In this document: positions 17,833 to 26,702 of the stretch, piece by piece
Position numbering within the stretch: position 1 is the first letter of the stretch
Layout: every line of letters begins with the position of its first letter
DNA from: Mycobacterium adipatum
GTDB taxonomy: Bacteria; Actinomycetota; Actinomycetes; Mycobacteriales; Mycobacteriaceae
Length of the DNA: 64,000 nt
Assembly: GCF_001644575.1 (NCBI RefSeq)
Contig: NZ_CP015596.1
Coordinates: 3,410,001-3,474,000 of the forward strand
Reading direction: 5' to 3'
Notes under the pieces: generated by a model
What the model was told of the DNA's origin: nothing
The model's input: the letters and a program-made list of their open reading frames with translations, nothing else
Databases searched by the model: none
Program-made: the position numbers and the translations under genes

Positions 17833-19836
17833 CTAACTTCCAGCCCAGCCGACGATCTGGTCGACCACCCGACGTACGGACGGCATCTCCACCCCTGCCA
17901 GGTCGAGGGCGCGGACGAGGCGCCTTACCCCTTCCGGAGTTGTGATGGCGAGCCCGTAGTGCTCCTGGGCGTAGGTCTTCCAGTCAACAGAGTCCGACGA
18001 GGTCTTCCCGAAGGCGTCGCGGCACTCTTGTCGTAGCTCATGCCAACCCGGAAAGTCCGCCACGTTGCCCTCCGCGAGACCTGTTGCGTGCGCACGAATG
18101 CCATCTGCCGGCAACGCGAATAGCAAGTCGTCTTCAGGCACCCCGAAGACGGTCAGCTCAGGCAAACCCCTGGACTCGAATGTCTCGACCAACTTGATGA
18201 CTTTGCGTTCTTCCCCTGACCGCTTCTTCTTGGGGCGCTCACGCATCGTGGCGGTGACGGTGTTGTCGGTGAGGATGCCCATCTTGATGCCCAGGCGGAC
18301 GGTGAGTTCGGAGTCGATCAACCCTTCGAGGTTCTTCGTGCCGTGAATGGGGACGATCAGCACCCCGGCGGCGTCGAGCGATTGTCCGGCGTACTCGTCT
18401 AGCACCGCTTCATCGAGGGTGCCCTCGACGAACAAGACGGCCCGACGGAGAGACAGCGCCACAGCAGGGTGCATGCCGACCTCGGCGGCTAGTTCCTGCA
18501 ACACGGGGGTCGCTTCAGTTGACAACGTGCGGGCGCGGGTGAGGACAGCATCGTGGACCTCGCCCATCACGTCGGTCCAGGTTCCGGCGCCACGGGTCAT
18601 CTTGACGAACCTCACATCGCTGCCGGTCGTTCGCAGAAACTCTTCGTGGTGCGATGCGGCCACAACCTGGAAACCGGCACTCACCACGCGGCGACACCAC
18701 CGAACCACACTCGCGACCGCGGATGGGTGAAGGTGTGCTTCGGGTTCGTCGACCAGGAGAACTGAACCCGAAAACTTCCTCGCCGCGTCATCGAGTACGG
18801 CTGATGTCAGCCAGTCTTTCTCCATGATGTGGATTGCCACCTGGAGCGCGATGGACAGCCACCGGGAGGCGCCCCGGCCGAAGTCGTTGATGGGGTGCCC
18901 GCGGTCGCTTCCCCGTTCCACGTACTGCACACGGACATAGGGTGAACCGGCCCATTCAGTCGGAACTTCAAGTTCCGTGCGGATCAGGCCATCGAGGAAG
19001 TCGGGCAGAAGATCGGTAGCCAACGCGGCCAGCTGATCCAGTCGTGCGGCTACCTCTGGCCGAACTCGCCAGGTGTCGGTACTGGGGTTTATCACCGGCC
19101 GGGTGTGCTCGAGACCCAGCACGCCGAGGACGCCTTCCAGCTCCTTATAACGATCATCCTCGGCTGCCCCTTGAATCCTCATCAGAACTCCACGGGAGCC
19201 GGGGATATATGTGTTGGACCCGTCATCTGTTTCCTGCATGCCACCTGATACGACGCTCAGATCGGCGATTGCGGAAGTCACCCATCGGTCAACGTCGGAG
19301 AACTCCCAGCCTAGGAACACGGGCCGCACATGCGGCTCGGCGCCGACCAGTCGGGTTCGATGGTCAACCGTGTGAACTTCGCCGGAAATTTCGTCGCGGA
19401 TCTCCCCATCCAAGTCAGTCTTTGTCCAGTAGTCGCGCAGGTCCACGAACCAAAGTTCCTGCTGGCTGTCGGGGTTGGGCAGGCTCTCATTATCCGGAGT
19501 GCTGACATAGCAAACCTGGTCTTGCGGCAGTCTTGGAAGCCGGAGGTAGCCGCCATCCACGTTGTCAGGGATCAAAGCCAGGACAGCATCATCGAACTCC
19601 AGCCCCCGGTCCAGATCGACGTACACGGCTCCGTAGCTACCAGTGTCTGCACGCAGGTCACGGATGCGTTGTTTTCCGTCGGCGAAGACGTGTGGAGCAA
19701 GCACGCTGAAAATCGCTTCGAGCACGTAGGTCTTGCCGACGTTGTTCTTCCCGAACAACACGGTGAATGGTCCGACATCGAACTCCTCGACGGGGACCGC
19801 CCGATAGCCACCCAAACTGATTCTGGATATCCGCAC
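17833..19836 (-). CDS. OLD-like AAA ATPase with TOPRIM nuclease domain
   Basis: A protein of 667 residues. The N-terminal ABC/SMC-type ATPase has FTVLFGKNNVGKTYVLEAIF (Walker A at 29-36), a signature-like GRGASRWLSIALQ (about 315) and SVLLVDEPEAHLHP (Walker B, about 360). A TOPRIM-like domain follows: AVLFVEGTLDEAVLDEY (metal-binding Glu, about 468) and VLIVPIHGTKNL. This is the layout of overcoming-lysogenization-defect (OLD) family nucleases, which cleave DNA and recur in phage defence, for example as the nuclease of Gabija-type systems or alone. No UvrD-like GajB partner lies beside it, so it may be stand-alone. It is divergent from the nuclease gene at 19885, with only 48 bases between the two starts, so they probably share a promoter region. 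Confidence 0.85.
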   Translation of the reverse strand: MRISRISLGGYRAVPVEEFDVGPFTVLFGKNNVGKTYVLEAIFSVLAPHVFADGKQRIRDLRADTGSYGAVYVDLDRGLEFDDAVLALIPDNVDGGYLRLPRLPQDQVCYVSTPDNESLPNPDSQQELWFVDLRDYWTKTDLDGEIRDEISGEVHTVDHRTRLVGAEPHVRPVFLGWEFSDVDRWVTSAIADLSVVSGGMQETDDGSNTYIPGSRGVLMRIQGAAEDDRYKELEGVLGVLGLEHTRPVINPSTDTWRVRPEVAARLDQLAALATDLLPDFLDGLIRTELEVPTEWAGSPYVRVQYVERGSDRGHPINDFGRGASRWLSIALQVAIHIMEKDWLTSAVLDDAARKFSGSVLLVDEPEAHLHPSAVASVVRWCRRVVSAGFQVVAASHHEEFLRTTGSDVRFVKMTRGAGTWTDVMGEVHDAVLTRARTLSTEATPVLQELAAEVGMHPAVALSLRRAVLFVEGTLDEAVLDEYAGQSLDAAGVLIVPIHGTKNLEGLIDSELTVRLGIKMGILTDNTVTATMRERPKKKRSGEERKVIKLVETFESRGLPELTVFGVPEDDLLFALPADGIRAHATGLAEGNVADFPGWHELRQECRDAFGKTSSDSVDWKTYAQEHYGLAITTPEGVRRLVRALDLAGVEMPSVRRVVDQIVGWAGS

Positions 19837-19884
19837 AGCCAGAACCTACAGCCAGCGGTATGAGTCGATGGCATCCTCGACCGC

Positions 19885-21096
19885 ATGGCCAGTAACGCAA
19901 TCTCAGTGCGCCTCGTCGAGTGGAACGTCGCGATGTCCCTCCACACCAAAGCGCACCTACTGGCGGCGCTGAACCCCACCGTCGCGGTCCTGCCCGAATC
20001 TGCCGGCACCGCCTCAGCGAGAGACGCACTGCAGGCGGTCGGAGCGACATCCGTGGAATGGATCGGCGGCAATCAAAACAAGGGCCTCTCAGTCGCCGCG
20101 TTCAACGGATGGCAACTAGCCATCGATGACGACTACGACCACGGGTTCCAGTGGGTGATGCCCGTGCATGTCACCGGCCCAGGGCATATCCGGCTGCTGG
20201 CGGTATGGGACATGAATCACCGAGGGACTGGGCACCTATTGGCTCGGCAGCTCGGGGCTTGCCGCGCCTCCATCGACCACTACGAGCAGTTCCTCTCTGG
20301 CCCGGCCGATCTGGTGATCATCAGCGGCGACTTCAACAACTCGGTTCGATGGGACAAGCCCACCAAGCGGGCCAAGTTCGGCGACTTCATGGACCAGTTG
20401 GAAGCACGCGGGTTTGTCAGTTCCTACCACCACACCCGCGGCTGCGAACGTGGGGCAGAGCCAGACCCGACACTGTGGTGGACCAGAAACGCCGACAAGC
20501 CCTACCACATCGACTACACATTCGTGTCCCGGCCAGAAGCCGTCCAGACCGTCACAGTCGGCGTTCACTCCGATTGGCTCTCGTACAGCGATCACAGCCC
20601 AGTGACTGTCGACTTAAGGGTGAGCCCACGCGCCGACCTCGTCGCTGGTCCGCCGTCCAATCAAGTCGCCGACACAGCAGGCGATGATTCTCGAGATTTA
20701 AGAGCGGTGGACCCGTCCACGGAGTCGCATCTTGTCCGCCATCCCGGTCCTACCTGCGCGACTCCAGACAACAAACTGACGCGCTTTCAGCTCGAACCAG
20801 ACAGCCTGCCCGACATGCTGTGCGGCGTGAACGGCGAAGGGTTCGTCCAGCCGTTTCGCCCGACCTCGTTCACCGCCGAGTGGACCCGCGGGGTGCTCGT
20901 CGAGGTCAGAATTTGGGGACCACGAGTGCTGCAAGACGGGTCACTCGGCAAGCGCGAACTCGATCATCGCTGGAAGAATGCGCACGCGGCTGGCGGGATC
21001 GACATCGCCGACCTACCACCACTCATCGCTGACCGGCTTCGGTCCGACACCGGCGCTAACGATGCCAACTGGCAGGAAGAGCGTCCGACTCGTTGA
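19885..21096 (+). CDS. Endonuclease/exonuclease/phosphatase-fold nuclease with C-terminal extension
   Basis: A protein of 403 residues. The metal-dependent EEP fold is recognisable from VRLVEWNVAM (about 10), LVIISGDFNNS (GDFN, about 147-153), KPYHIDYTFVS (about 210) and WLSYSDHSPVTVDL (SDH, about 233). That places the catalytic domain in residues 1-240. A low-complexity linker then leads to a second conserved-looking region (about 290-390, with FQLEPDSLPDMLCGVN and VRIWGPRVLQDGSLGKREL) that I do not recognise; it may be a binding or inhibitor-like domain. The gene opens the plus-strand cluster with the GTPases and McrBC, 107 bases ahead of the next start. A phosphodiesterase acting on DNA, RNA or a nucleotide signal is possible; the substrate cannot be told from sequence. 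Confidence 0.8.
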   Translation: MASNAISVRLVEWNVAMSLHTKAHLLAALNPTVAVLPESAGTASARDALQAVGATSVEWIGGNQNKGLSVAAFNGWQLAIDDDYDHGFQWVMPVHVTGPGHIRLLAVWDMNHRGTGHLLARQLGACRASIDHYEQFLSGPADLVIISGDFNNSVRWDKPTKRAKFGDFMDQLEARGFVSSYHHTRGCERGAEPDPTLWWTRNADKPYHIDYTFVSRPEAVQTVTVGVHSDWLSYSDHSPVTVDLRVSPRADLVAGPPSNQVADTAGDDSRDLRAVDPSTESHLVRHPGPTCATPDNKLTRFQLEPDSLPDMLCGVNGEGFVQPFRPTSFTAEWTRGVLVEVRIWGPRVLQDGSLGKRELDHRWKNAHAAGGIDIADLPPLIADRLRSDTGANDANWQEERPTR

Positions 21097-21203
21097 AGCG
21101 AACCCTGTGACGAGCGTAGGCCGTTCGACTGCGAAATCACCGAGCTCGGGATGCACGTCACCGTCAAGATTTGCAACGCAGTTGCGGCAAGGGGAATCCC
21201 GTC

Positions 21204-24200
21204 ATGTATGAATCCAGTTCTGACAGCTCCTTCAAGGAGGCGTTGGCTGACGCCTTGGAGTTCGGTCAGCGGGAGATAGCGGAGCTGGCGTCAGTTATCG
21301 ATGTTGCGGCAGCGGTCTACGACGATGCTGGCGCGAAGCTCGTCAGAGACGGTGATTTGGATGCCGTAATGGGCGAGTTCGCCCAAATGCGGCTGCGCTT
21401 TGCCGACGAGCTATCCACCCATCTCGCTGAACAGTCCAAAGTGCTATCGACCTTCAACGTCGCGTTCTTTGGCCGGACGGGAGCCGGCAAGAGCACGCTG
21501 TTGTCCGCGTTCGGTGAACTGAACGGCGAGGCTGTCTCCCCCTTCGGTGCGTCCGACTGGACGGAGACGGTAAAGCCCATCCGGTGGCGCGGCTGCCAGC
21601 TTTACGACACCCCGGGAATTAACGGATGGGGCCGCCGCAAGAGTCGCGAGGAGCTGGAGGCAACTGCGCGCAAAGCGGTCGAGACCGCCGATGTTGTGTT
21701 GCTGTGCTTCGACACTCAGAGTCAGCAGGCGAGCGAGTTCGCGAAAGTCGCTGCGTGGGTGACCCATTACGGCAAGCCGGTCGTGGCCGTTCTCAATGTG
21801 CGGAACCCGCGTTGGCGCCACCCCGCGCGGGTGCCCACTCAGGCAGCCCGACGCAATATGTCTGAACCTGTCGCCCAGCACGCCGAAAATATTCGCGTGG
21901 AGTTGGCCAACATCGGCCTCGACGATGTTCCCGTCGTGGCCATCTCCAGCAGACGAGCCCTGTTCGCCAGGGCTGCCACTCCATACCAAGGTCCTGCCAA
22001 GCAGAACTTCGACGATGATCGTGATAGGTACGGAATCGACTACTTGTCTCGCTGGTCGAACTTCGCGGCGTTGGAGAGTGTCCTAACTGCCGGCATTACC
22101 GCGGGTGGATCGCAGCTGCGCCTCAAGTCGCTTCGGGAAGGGGTCCGTGCCCGACTGATCGATGAAGCCACGTCACTCGAAGAACTGCGGATACGCCTCA
22201 CCGAACGAATGAACGAAGTTGACCGAATCACGCAGAAATACCTGGAAGTGCTGGGTTACCTCGAAACCGAGGAGCGCTCAAGGGATCTGCATGATGACGT
22301 TTGGCACTCCGATCTGCTGACCCTCGCGGAGAGCGCACGGCGCAAACGCTACAAGGCGCCATCTGACGGTTCCTTGCTTCGACAGGTTCGCAACCTTCTC
22401 AAACCACACCTTGCCGAAGCCCGCAACAACGCGCTGCGCCGCTACAAAGACTTGGAGCATCAGGCGTTCCACGAAGGCAAAACGATTGATGCCGAGACCT
22501 TTGCCGAGCGGGTGTTTGATGGCGGGGAGCTCATCGGCGCCCTCGATCGAGTGAGCACCGAAGCGGCCGCGTTTCTGGCAAGGGAACTCTCCTTGGCAGG
22601 TGTGGAACTACGAATGAACGATGCCGCGGCCTACGAGAAGGCCGATTTGAATGGTGACGCGGGCGAGACGGCCGATCTGTTCGCAAACTTGCTTCGCGGT
22701 GGAGGTATGGCCGGAGGAGTGGCGGCGGTTGCCGTTCCCTTTCTGCTTGGAGGGCCCCTTGGTATCGCGGCGGGGGTCGGGGTCGGGGCGGCGGCAGCAG
22801 TTTCTAACTGGTTTGGGAGCAACAAGAGCCGTGACGCAGTTCGTGAGAAGGCCGAAGCTCGTGCGAAAGCAGCCCGCCAAGGACGCAGAGCCATCCACAA
22901 CACTTTCGACGTTATTGAGCGCCAATTCGCTTCGGGCGTATCAACATCTGCTTGGGCAGCCGCTGCACCGCTGTTGCGTCCCGCCCTAATCGAGCTCATC
23001 GTCCTCACCAACTTGAGCACCGACATCGGAGCTCTCACCACCCATCTCCGCGGGCAAGCAACATCGATCGCGCAGACCCCGCCCCTTCACTTCCTTGATA
23101 CGACCTTCCGCTTGCTAGACGGCGAAGACTCGGGCGGATACAAGGGTTTCCTGCTCGGTGAAGATTGGTTCGATCAAGACGAGTCCATTGAACTCAGCTA
23201 CGACACCACAGATTCAGCGGATTTCTGTCGGGAACGCAACGGCGAGGACACCGATGCACTGCGTCATGCAATCGGGGAGGCATTCGCCCACCCCGAACCG
23301 TCCTCCATTCGCGGGTGGCTGCGGCAGGCGGCGGAGGCAGCTGTAGCCGACGAGGCCTTCGTCGGGGTGACGAATCTCGCCGCCCCACTAGCGCGTCCAG
23401 CGGTCGTCGTTGCCGGCGACTATAGCGCTGGGAAGTCCTCCTTCATCAAGCGGATGTTCACAGAGTTCGGCATCGAAGTGCCCGCTTCTCTGCACATTCG
23501 CGCAGATGCGACCACAGACGATGTGCACCGCTATGAGATGGGCCGTATCGATATCGTTGATACGCCGGGATTTCAGAGTCGAAGTGCCGACCATGATGAT
23601 TTGACCCTGGCCGGGGTCCGTGATGCCGCGCTGGTGGTCGTCGTGCTGCATATAAATCTACTCATCGGCGACACCGCAGCGCTGCAGACGATCGCGAATG
23701 GGATGCCGACCGGTGTCGGAAAATGGCCACGCATGCTGTTCATCGTGAACCGCTGCGACGAGTTAGGCGTCGACCCGCTGGACTCCACCGCTGAGTACTT
23801 CAATCGCCGTGACCGCAAACTGACCGAACTCGGAGCGGCACTGCGCTCCCGCGGGATTGAGGTTGACGCTACGCATATCCACGGTGTCGCAGCCGACCCA
23901 TACGGCAGCGTAGGTATGCAGTACCCGGTCACCGCAGCTGATTACGACGCCAACAGGGCCTGGGATGGGATAGGCGCACTGGTTGCCGCGCTACGGGAGT
24001 GGGTCGATGACGATCTGACGCGCGCTACTGCGCTTGCCGGATTCGACAAAGCCTGCTCAGCACTCCTCGTACTGCGGGAGGACACTCGCGCGGACATCGC
24101 GGCCTACCGCAACGAGACAGGCAAGCATGATTCCTTAATCGCAGCAATGGATATTGGCCTCGAAGACGCGGATTACCTGCAGCGGTCACTAGAACACGAA

Positions 24201-24971
24201 CTCGACGATGTGCTCGCAGCCTTTGTCACCCAGGCTGTCGCCCGTATCCGAGCAGTCACTGTCGGTGAAGAGAAGGACCTTGCCGAAGCGATCAGTTCTT
24301 GGCGTAGTGCCGAAACCGAGGACGAAGTGAAGAGATTCATGGAAAGAGCAACCGCAAAGGTCAACGACTGGTCGACGACGCACGCTTCTACGATCAGCCG
24401 TGAAGAGGCAGCGGCTGCATTCGACGTTAACCTCAATCTACCGGGCGCGGCATCGGTAGGTGGTGTCGGTGATGCCGTCGGGCAGGCAGCCGGGGTAGCT
24501 GGCTCTGTGGCGAAGTTCGGAGCCCAATTGGGCAAGGTGCTTGGTAACCGCGAGGCAGCCTTGCAAATTGGCCATTTCTTCGGTCACAAGTTCAAACCGT
24601 GGGGTGCGATCAAAGCCGGCAAAGCCGTCGGGCGAGTCGGGGTGGTGTTCGGTGTTGTCGCAGTCGCCGCTGATGGAGCTGACTGGGCCTTTCAAGCGAG
24701 TAAGGCGCGGAACTGGGACTCCAAACGCGATGCTGCTGTGGAACAGGTGGAGTCGGATAAGCACGACGCAATACAACTGTTGCTTGCTGAACCTGATGGC
24801 CCCTGGGCGTACCTGAACGAACGCACCGAACAGGTCCGACTTCTTCGGGGTCAGTACGAAGGACGTCAGCGTGCTGCGCAGCAGGAGGCCGAGCGGCTGG
24901 AACGGCGACTGGAGGTGGCCGATGAACTTATTACTGCAGCACAAGAGCTACGGGGAGGTAGCGGGAAATGA
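21204..24971 (+). CDS. Large protein with two GTPase domains, dynamin-like
   Basis: A protein of 1255 residues. The start at 21204 has AAGGGGA seven bases upstream; an earlier ATG at 21171 has no such site. The first GTPase domain has FFGRTGAGKSTLL (P-loop, 90-98) and LYDTPGING (G3, about 134). Its G4 position reads VAVLNVRNP, not NKxD. A long helical region follows, with a glycine/alanine-rich hydrophobic stretch (about 500-540, AAVAVPFLLGGPLGIAAGVG). The second GTPase domain has VVAGDYSAGKSSFIKRMF (738-746), IVDTPGFQS (about 787) and a near-canonical G4, IVNRCDELG (about 848). More hydrophobic segments lie near 1085-1165. Two GTPases joined by helices with membrane-like patches resemble bacterial dynamin-like proteins. 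It is followed by a third GTPase gene with a 4-base overlap. A role in defence at the membrane is inferred from the neighbours. Confidence 0.75.
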   Translation: MYESSSDSSFKEALADALEFGQREIAELASVIDVAAAVYDDAGAKLVRDGDLDAVMGEFAQMRLRFADELSTHLAEQSKVLSTFNVAFFGRTGAGKSTLLSAFGELNGEAVSPFGASDWTETVKPIRWRGCQLYDTPGINGWGRRKSREELEATARKAVETADVVLLCFDTQSQQASEFAKVAAWVTHYGKPVVAVLNVRNPRWRHPARVPTQAARRNMSEPVAQHAENIRVELANIGLDDVPVVAISSRRALFARAATPYQGPAKQNFDDDRDRYGIDYLSRWSNFAALESVLTAGITAGGSQLRLKSLREGVRARLIDEATSLEELRIRLTERMNEVDRITQKYLEVLGYLETEERSRDLHDDVWHSDLLTLAESARRKRYKAPSDGSLLRQVRNLLKPHLAEARNNALRRYKDLEHQAFHEGKTIDAETFAERVFDGGELIGALDRVSTEAAAFLARELSLAGVELRMNDAAAYEKADLNGDAGETADLFANLLRGGGMAGGVAAVAVPFLLGGPLGIAAGVGVGAAAAVSNWFGSNKSRDAVREKAEARAKAARQGRRAIHNTFDVIERQFASGVSTSAWAAAAPLLRPALIELIVLTNLSTDIGALTTHLRGQATSIAQTPPLHFLDTTFRLLDGEDSGGYKGFLLGEDWFDQDESIELSYDTTDSADFCRERNGEDTDALRHAIGEAFAHPEPSSIRGWLRQAAEAAVADEAFVGVTNLAAPLARPAVVVAGDYSAGKSSFIKRMFTEFGIEVPASLHIRADATTDDVHRYEMGRIDIVDTPGFQSRSADHDDLTLAGVRDAALVVVVLHINLLIGDTAALQTIANGMPTGVGKWPRMLFIVNRCDELGVDPLDSTAEYFNRRDRKLTELGAALRSRGIEVDATHIHGVAADPYGSVGMQYPVTAADYDANRAWDGIGALVAALREWVDDDLTRATALAGFDKACSALLVLREDTRADIAAYRNETGKHDSLIAAMDIGLEDADYLQRSLEHELDDVLAAFVTQAVARIRAVTVGEEKDLAEAISSWRSAETEDEVKRFMERATAKVNDWSTTHASTISREEAAAAFDVNLNLPGAASVGGVGDAVGQAAGVAGSVAKFGAQLGKVLGNREAALQIGHFFGHKFKPWGAIKAGKAVGRVGVVFGVVAVAADGADWAFQASKARNWDSKRDAAVEQVESDKHDAIQLLLAEPDGPWAYLNERTEQVRLLRGQYEGRQRAAQQEAERLERRLEVADELITAAQELRGGSGK

Positions 24972-26590
24972 GTGATCCCATCGATGTCGACGCCGCCAAG
25001 AATTGGCTGAATGCAGTTCCCGGTGGCGAGATCGGCCAACGCCTGGAACAAAGCTGGCAGGATTTCGCAGCCGTTACCGAGACGGTGGTGACAATCTACG
25101 GTTCGTACGACACCGGAAAGAGTTCGCTCCTGCGCCGGTTACTTATCGAGCTCGGGCAGGAGGTTCCAGCTTGGCTCACGATTAGTGCGCGACATGAGAC
25201 CTTTGAGGTCAACGAGATTCGCGCCGCCGGGTGTCTGTTGCGGGACACACCCGGGTTCGTCTCGGGTGGCACCGATGCTCGCGCAGAGATGAATACCGGA
25301 CTTGCATCGGACGCTATCGCACGGACCGACATCGGTATTGTCGTGGTGCCGCCGCAACTGGCCACTGCTGAATATCCTGTGCTTCGCGACTTGGTGCAGC
25401 AAGAGTGGGCGCCGGGATCATTGTGGTTTGTGATTTCGCGATTCGACGAAGCAGGGATAGATCCCGACGATGACCCGGACGGTTACCGTGCACTCGGCGA
25501 GCACAAAGTGGGTGAACTCAGGGCTGCCCTGAGTCTTGATGAGCGGGTTCCGGTTTACGTGGTCTGCCAGGATTTTGCTCAGATGGCAGGTACGGAACGT
25601 AATCCCGATTCAGCTGTTTGGGACGAATCACGCAGCTGGGACGGAATCTCGGAACTGATCGCTGCGATCACTGCTTTAGGTAGTTCGCCTCTAGCTGATA
25701 TCAGACAAGCTGCCGCACAGAGGTTTTGGGGTAGCTCGGTTCAGCAAGTGCTTCATCAGTTGCGCGAGGAGTTCGCAACGCGCCTGGAGAACGCGGCCGT
25801 TAGTGACGAAGGTGAGCAACGGCGCGCGTCGTGGCTGGCGCAATTGGACACGTTGACTCGCGCCGCTGAGGCTGATTTGCGTGGAAGGGTGTCGGCGGCC
25901 GTTGGCGATGCCGTGGACAGTCCCGATCCGGCTCAGAGTTTCGCGCAGGCGTTGAAGACGTCTCTCGGCGCCTGGTACGCCGCCCTCAAACGCGACATCG
26001 ACAAGCTGTTACGCAGCGTCGGAGATACGGTCGCGACTGAACGCATGCGGCCGGACTGGCAGCGGTTCGAGGAAATGGCCGCAACATTGCGACATGAGCC
26101 ATCAGGACCTGAGCCTGCACCCGACGATGAGCTGATCTACGCCCCGGTGGTGCGACAGGTTGGCAATGCGGTCCTGAACGCGTTGCGGCACTACGAGCAG
26201 AGTCGCGGCCTGAAGCTGACTTCGCCCGCATCCGACGCATTGGGAGCATCGTCCGGTGTTGACCGGATGGCGGCTGCCGCCGCTGGCGTGTCCGTCATCG
26301 CAGAGTTGGCCGTCATCGCAGAACAGTTCGCCAACCGACAACGCGCGGCGAACGCGGCGGTGCAGCAGCGTGCACAACTCCAGTCCGAACTTGTCAGCGT
26401 CGGCGAAGAAGCGACAGCGCTGGCACAAAAAACGCTCAACGATCTCGCTGACGACGCCCACCAACGGATCAGCGACGCCACCGCCGACCAAGTTGAGCTC
26501 CGCGACGGCCTGCGACACCTGGTCGACGAGCTACGCAACCACATCACCTCAGGTGAGGCATTGCTTTCCGGCTTACGGGACGGCTCTTGA
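24968..26590 (+). CDS. GTPase partner of the large GTPase
   Basis: A protein of 540 residues. The ATG overlaps the previous stop (ATGA), so the pair is translationally coupled. The GTPase domain has TIYGSYDTGKSSLLRRLL (P-loop, 45-53), CLLRDTPGFVSGG (G3, about 95) and a G4-like ISRFDEAGID (about 158). The rest is mostly helical and charged, with an alanine-rich hydrophobic stretch (AAAAGVSVIAELAVIAEQFA, about 430-450) and a coiled-coil tail. No other domain is recognisable. It probably forms a hetero-oligomer with the preceding protein, as paired bacterial dynamin-like GTPases do; this is inference from coupling and shared GTPase type. Confidence 0.75.
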   Translation: MSDPIDVDAAKNWLNAVPGGEIGQRLEQSWQDFAAVTETVVTIYGSYDTGKSSLLRRLLIELGQEVPAWLTISARHETFEVNEIRAAGCLLRDTPGFVSGGTDARAEMNTGLASDAIARTDIGIVVVPPQLATAEYPVLRDLVQQEWAPGSLWFVISRFDEAGIDPDDDPDGYRALGEHKVGELRAALSLDERVPVYVVCQDFAQMAGTERNPDSAVWDESRSWDGISELIAAITALGSSPLADIRQAAAQRFWGSSVQQVLHQLREEFATRLENAAVSDEGEQRRASWLAQLDTLTRAAEADLRGRVSAAVGDAVDSPDPAQSFAQALKTSLGAWYAALKRDIDKLLRSVGDTVATERMRPDWQRFEEMAATLRHEPSGPEPAPDDELIYAPVVRQVGNAVLNALRHYEQSRGLKLTSPASDALGASSGVDRMAAAAAGVSVIAELAVIAEQFANRQRAANAAVQQRAQLQSELVSVGEEATALAQKTLNDLADDAHQRISDATADQVELRDGLRHLVDELRNHITSGEALLSGLRDGS

Positions 26591-26702
26591 CCATGCCGCA
26601 CACCCGGCGTGCTGGTCAGGTTGGGACGATCGGATTTGAGGCGACCTTGTCGCCCTTTGCTGAGAGCATGGGGACGATGTCTGAACCCGGAGGATGCGAC
26701 CG

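Noticed and set aside
21097..21203. Same frame stays open after the EEP nuclease stop and reads plausibly for about 30 residues
   Set aside because: There is a clear TGA at 21094, no recoding signal is visible, and the stretch runs into the GTPase gene in a shadow frame.
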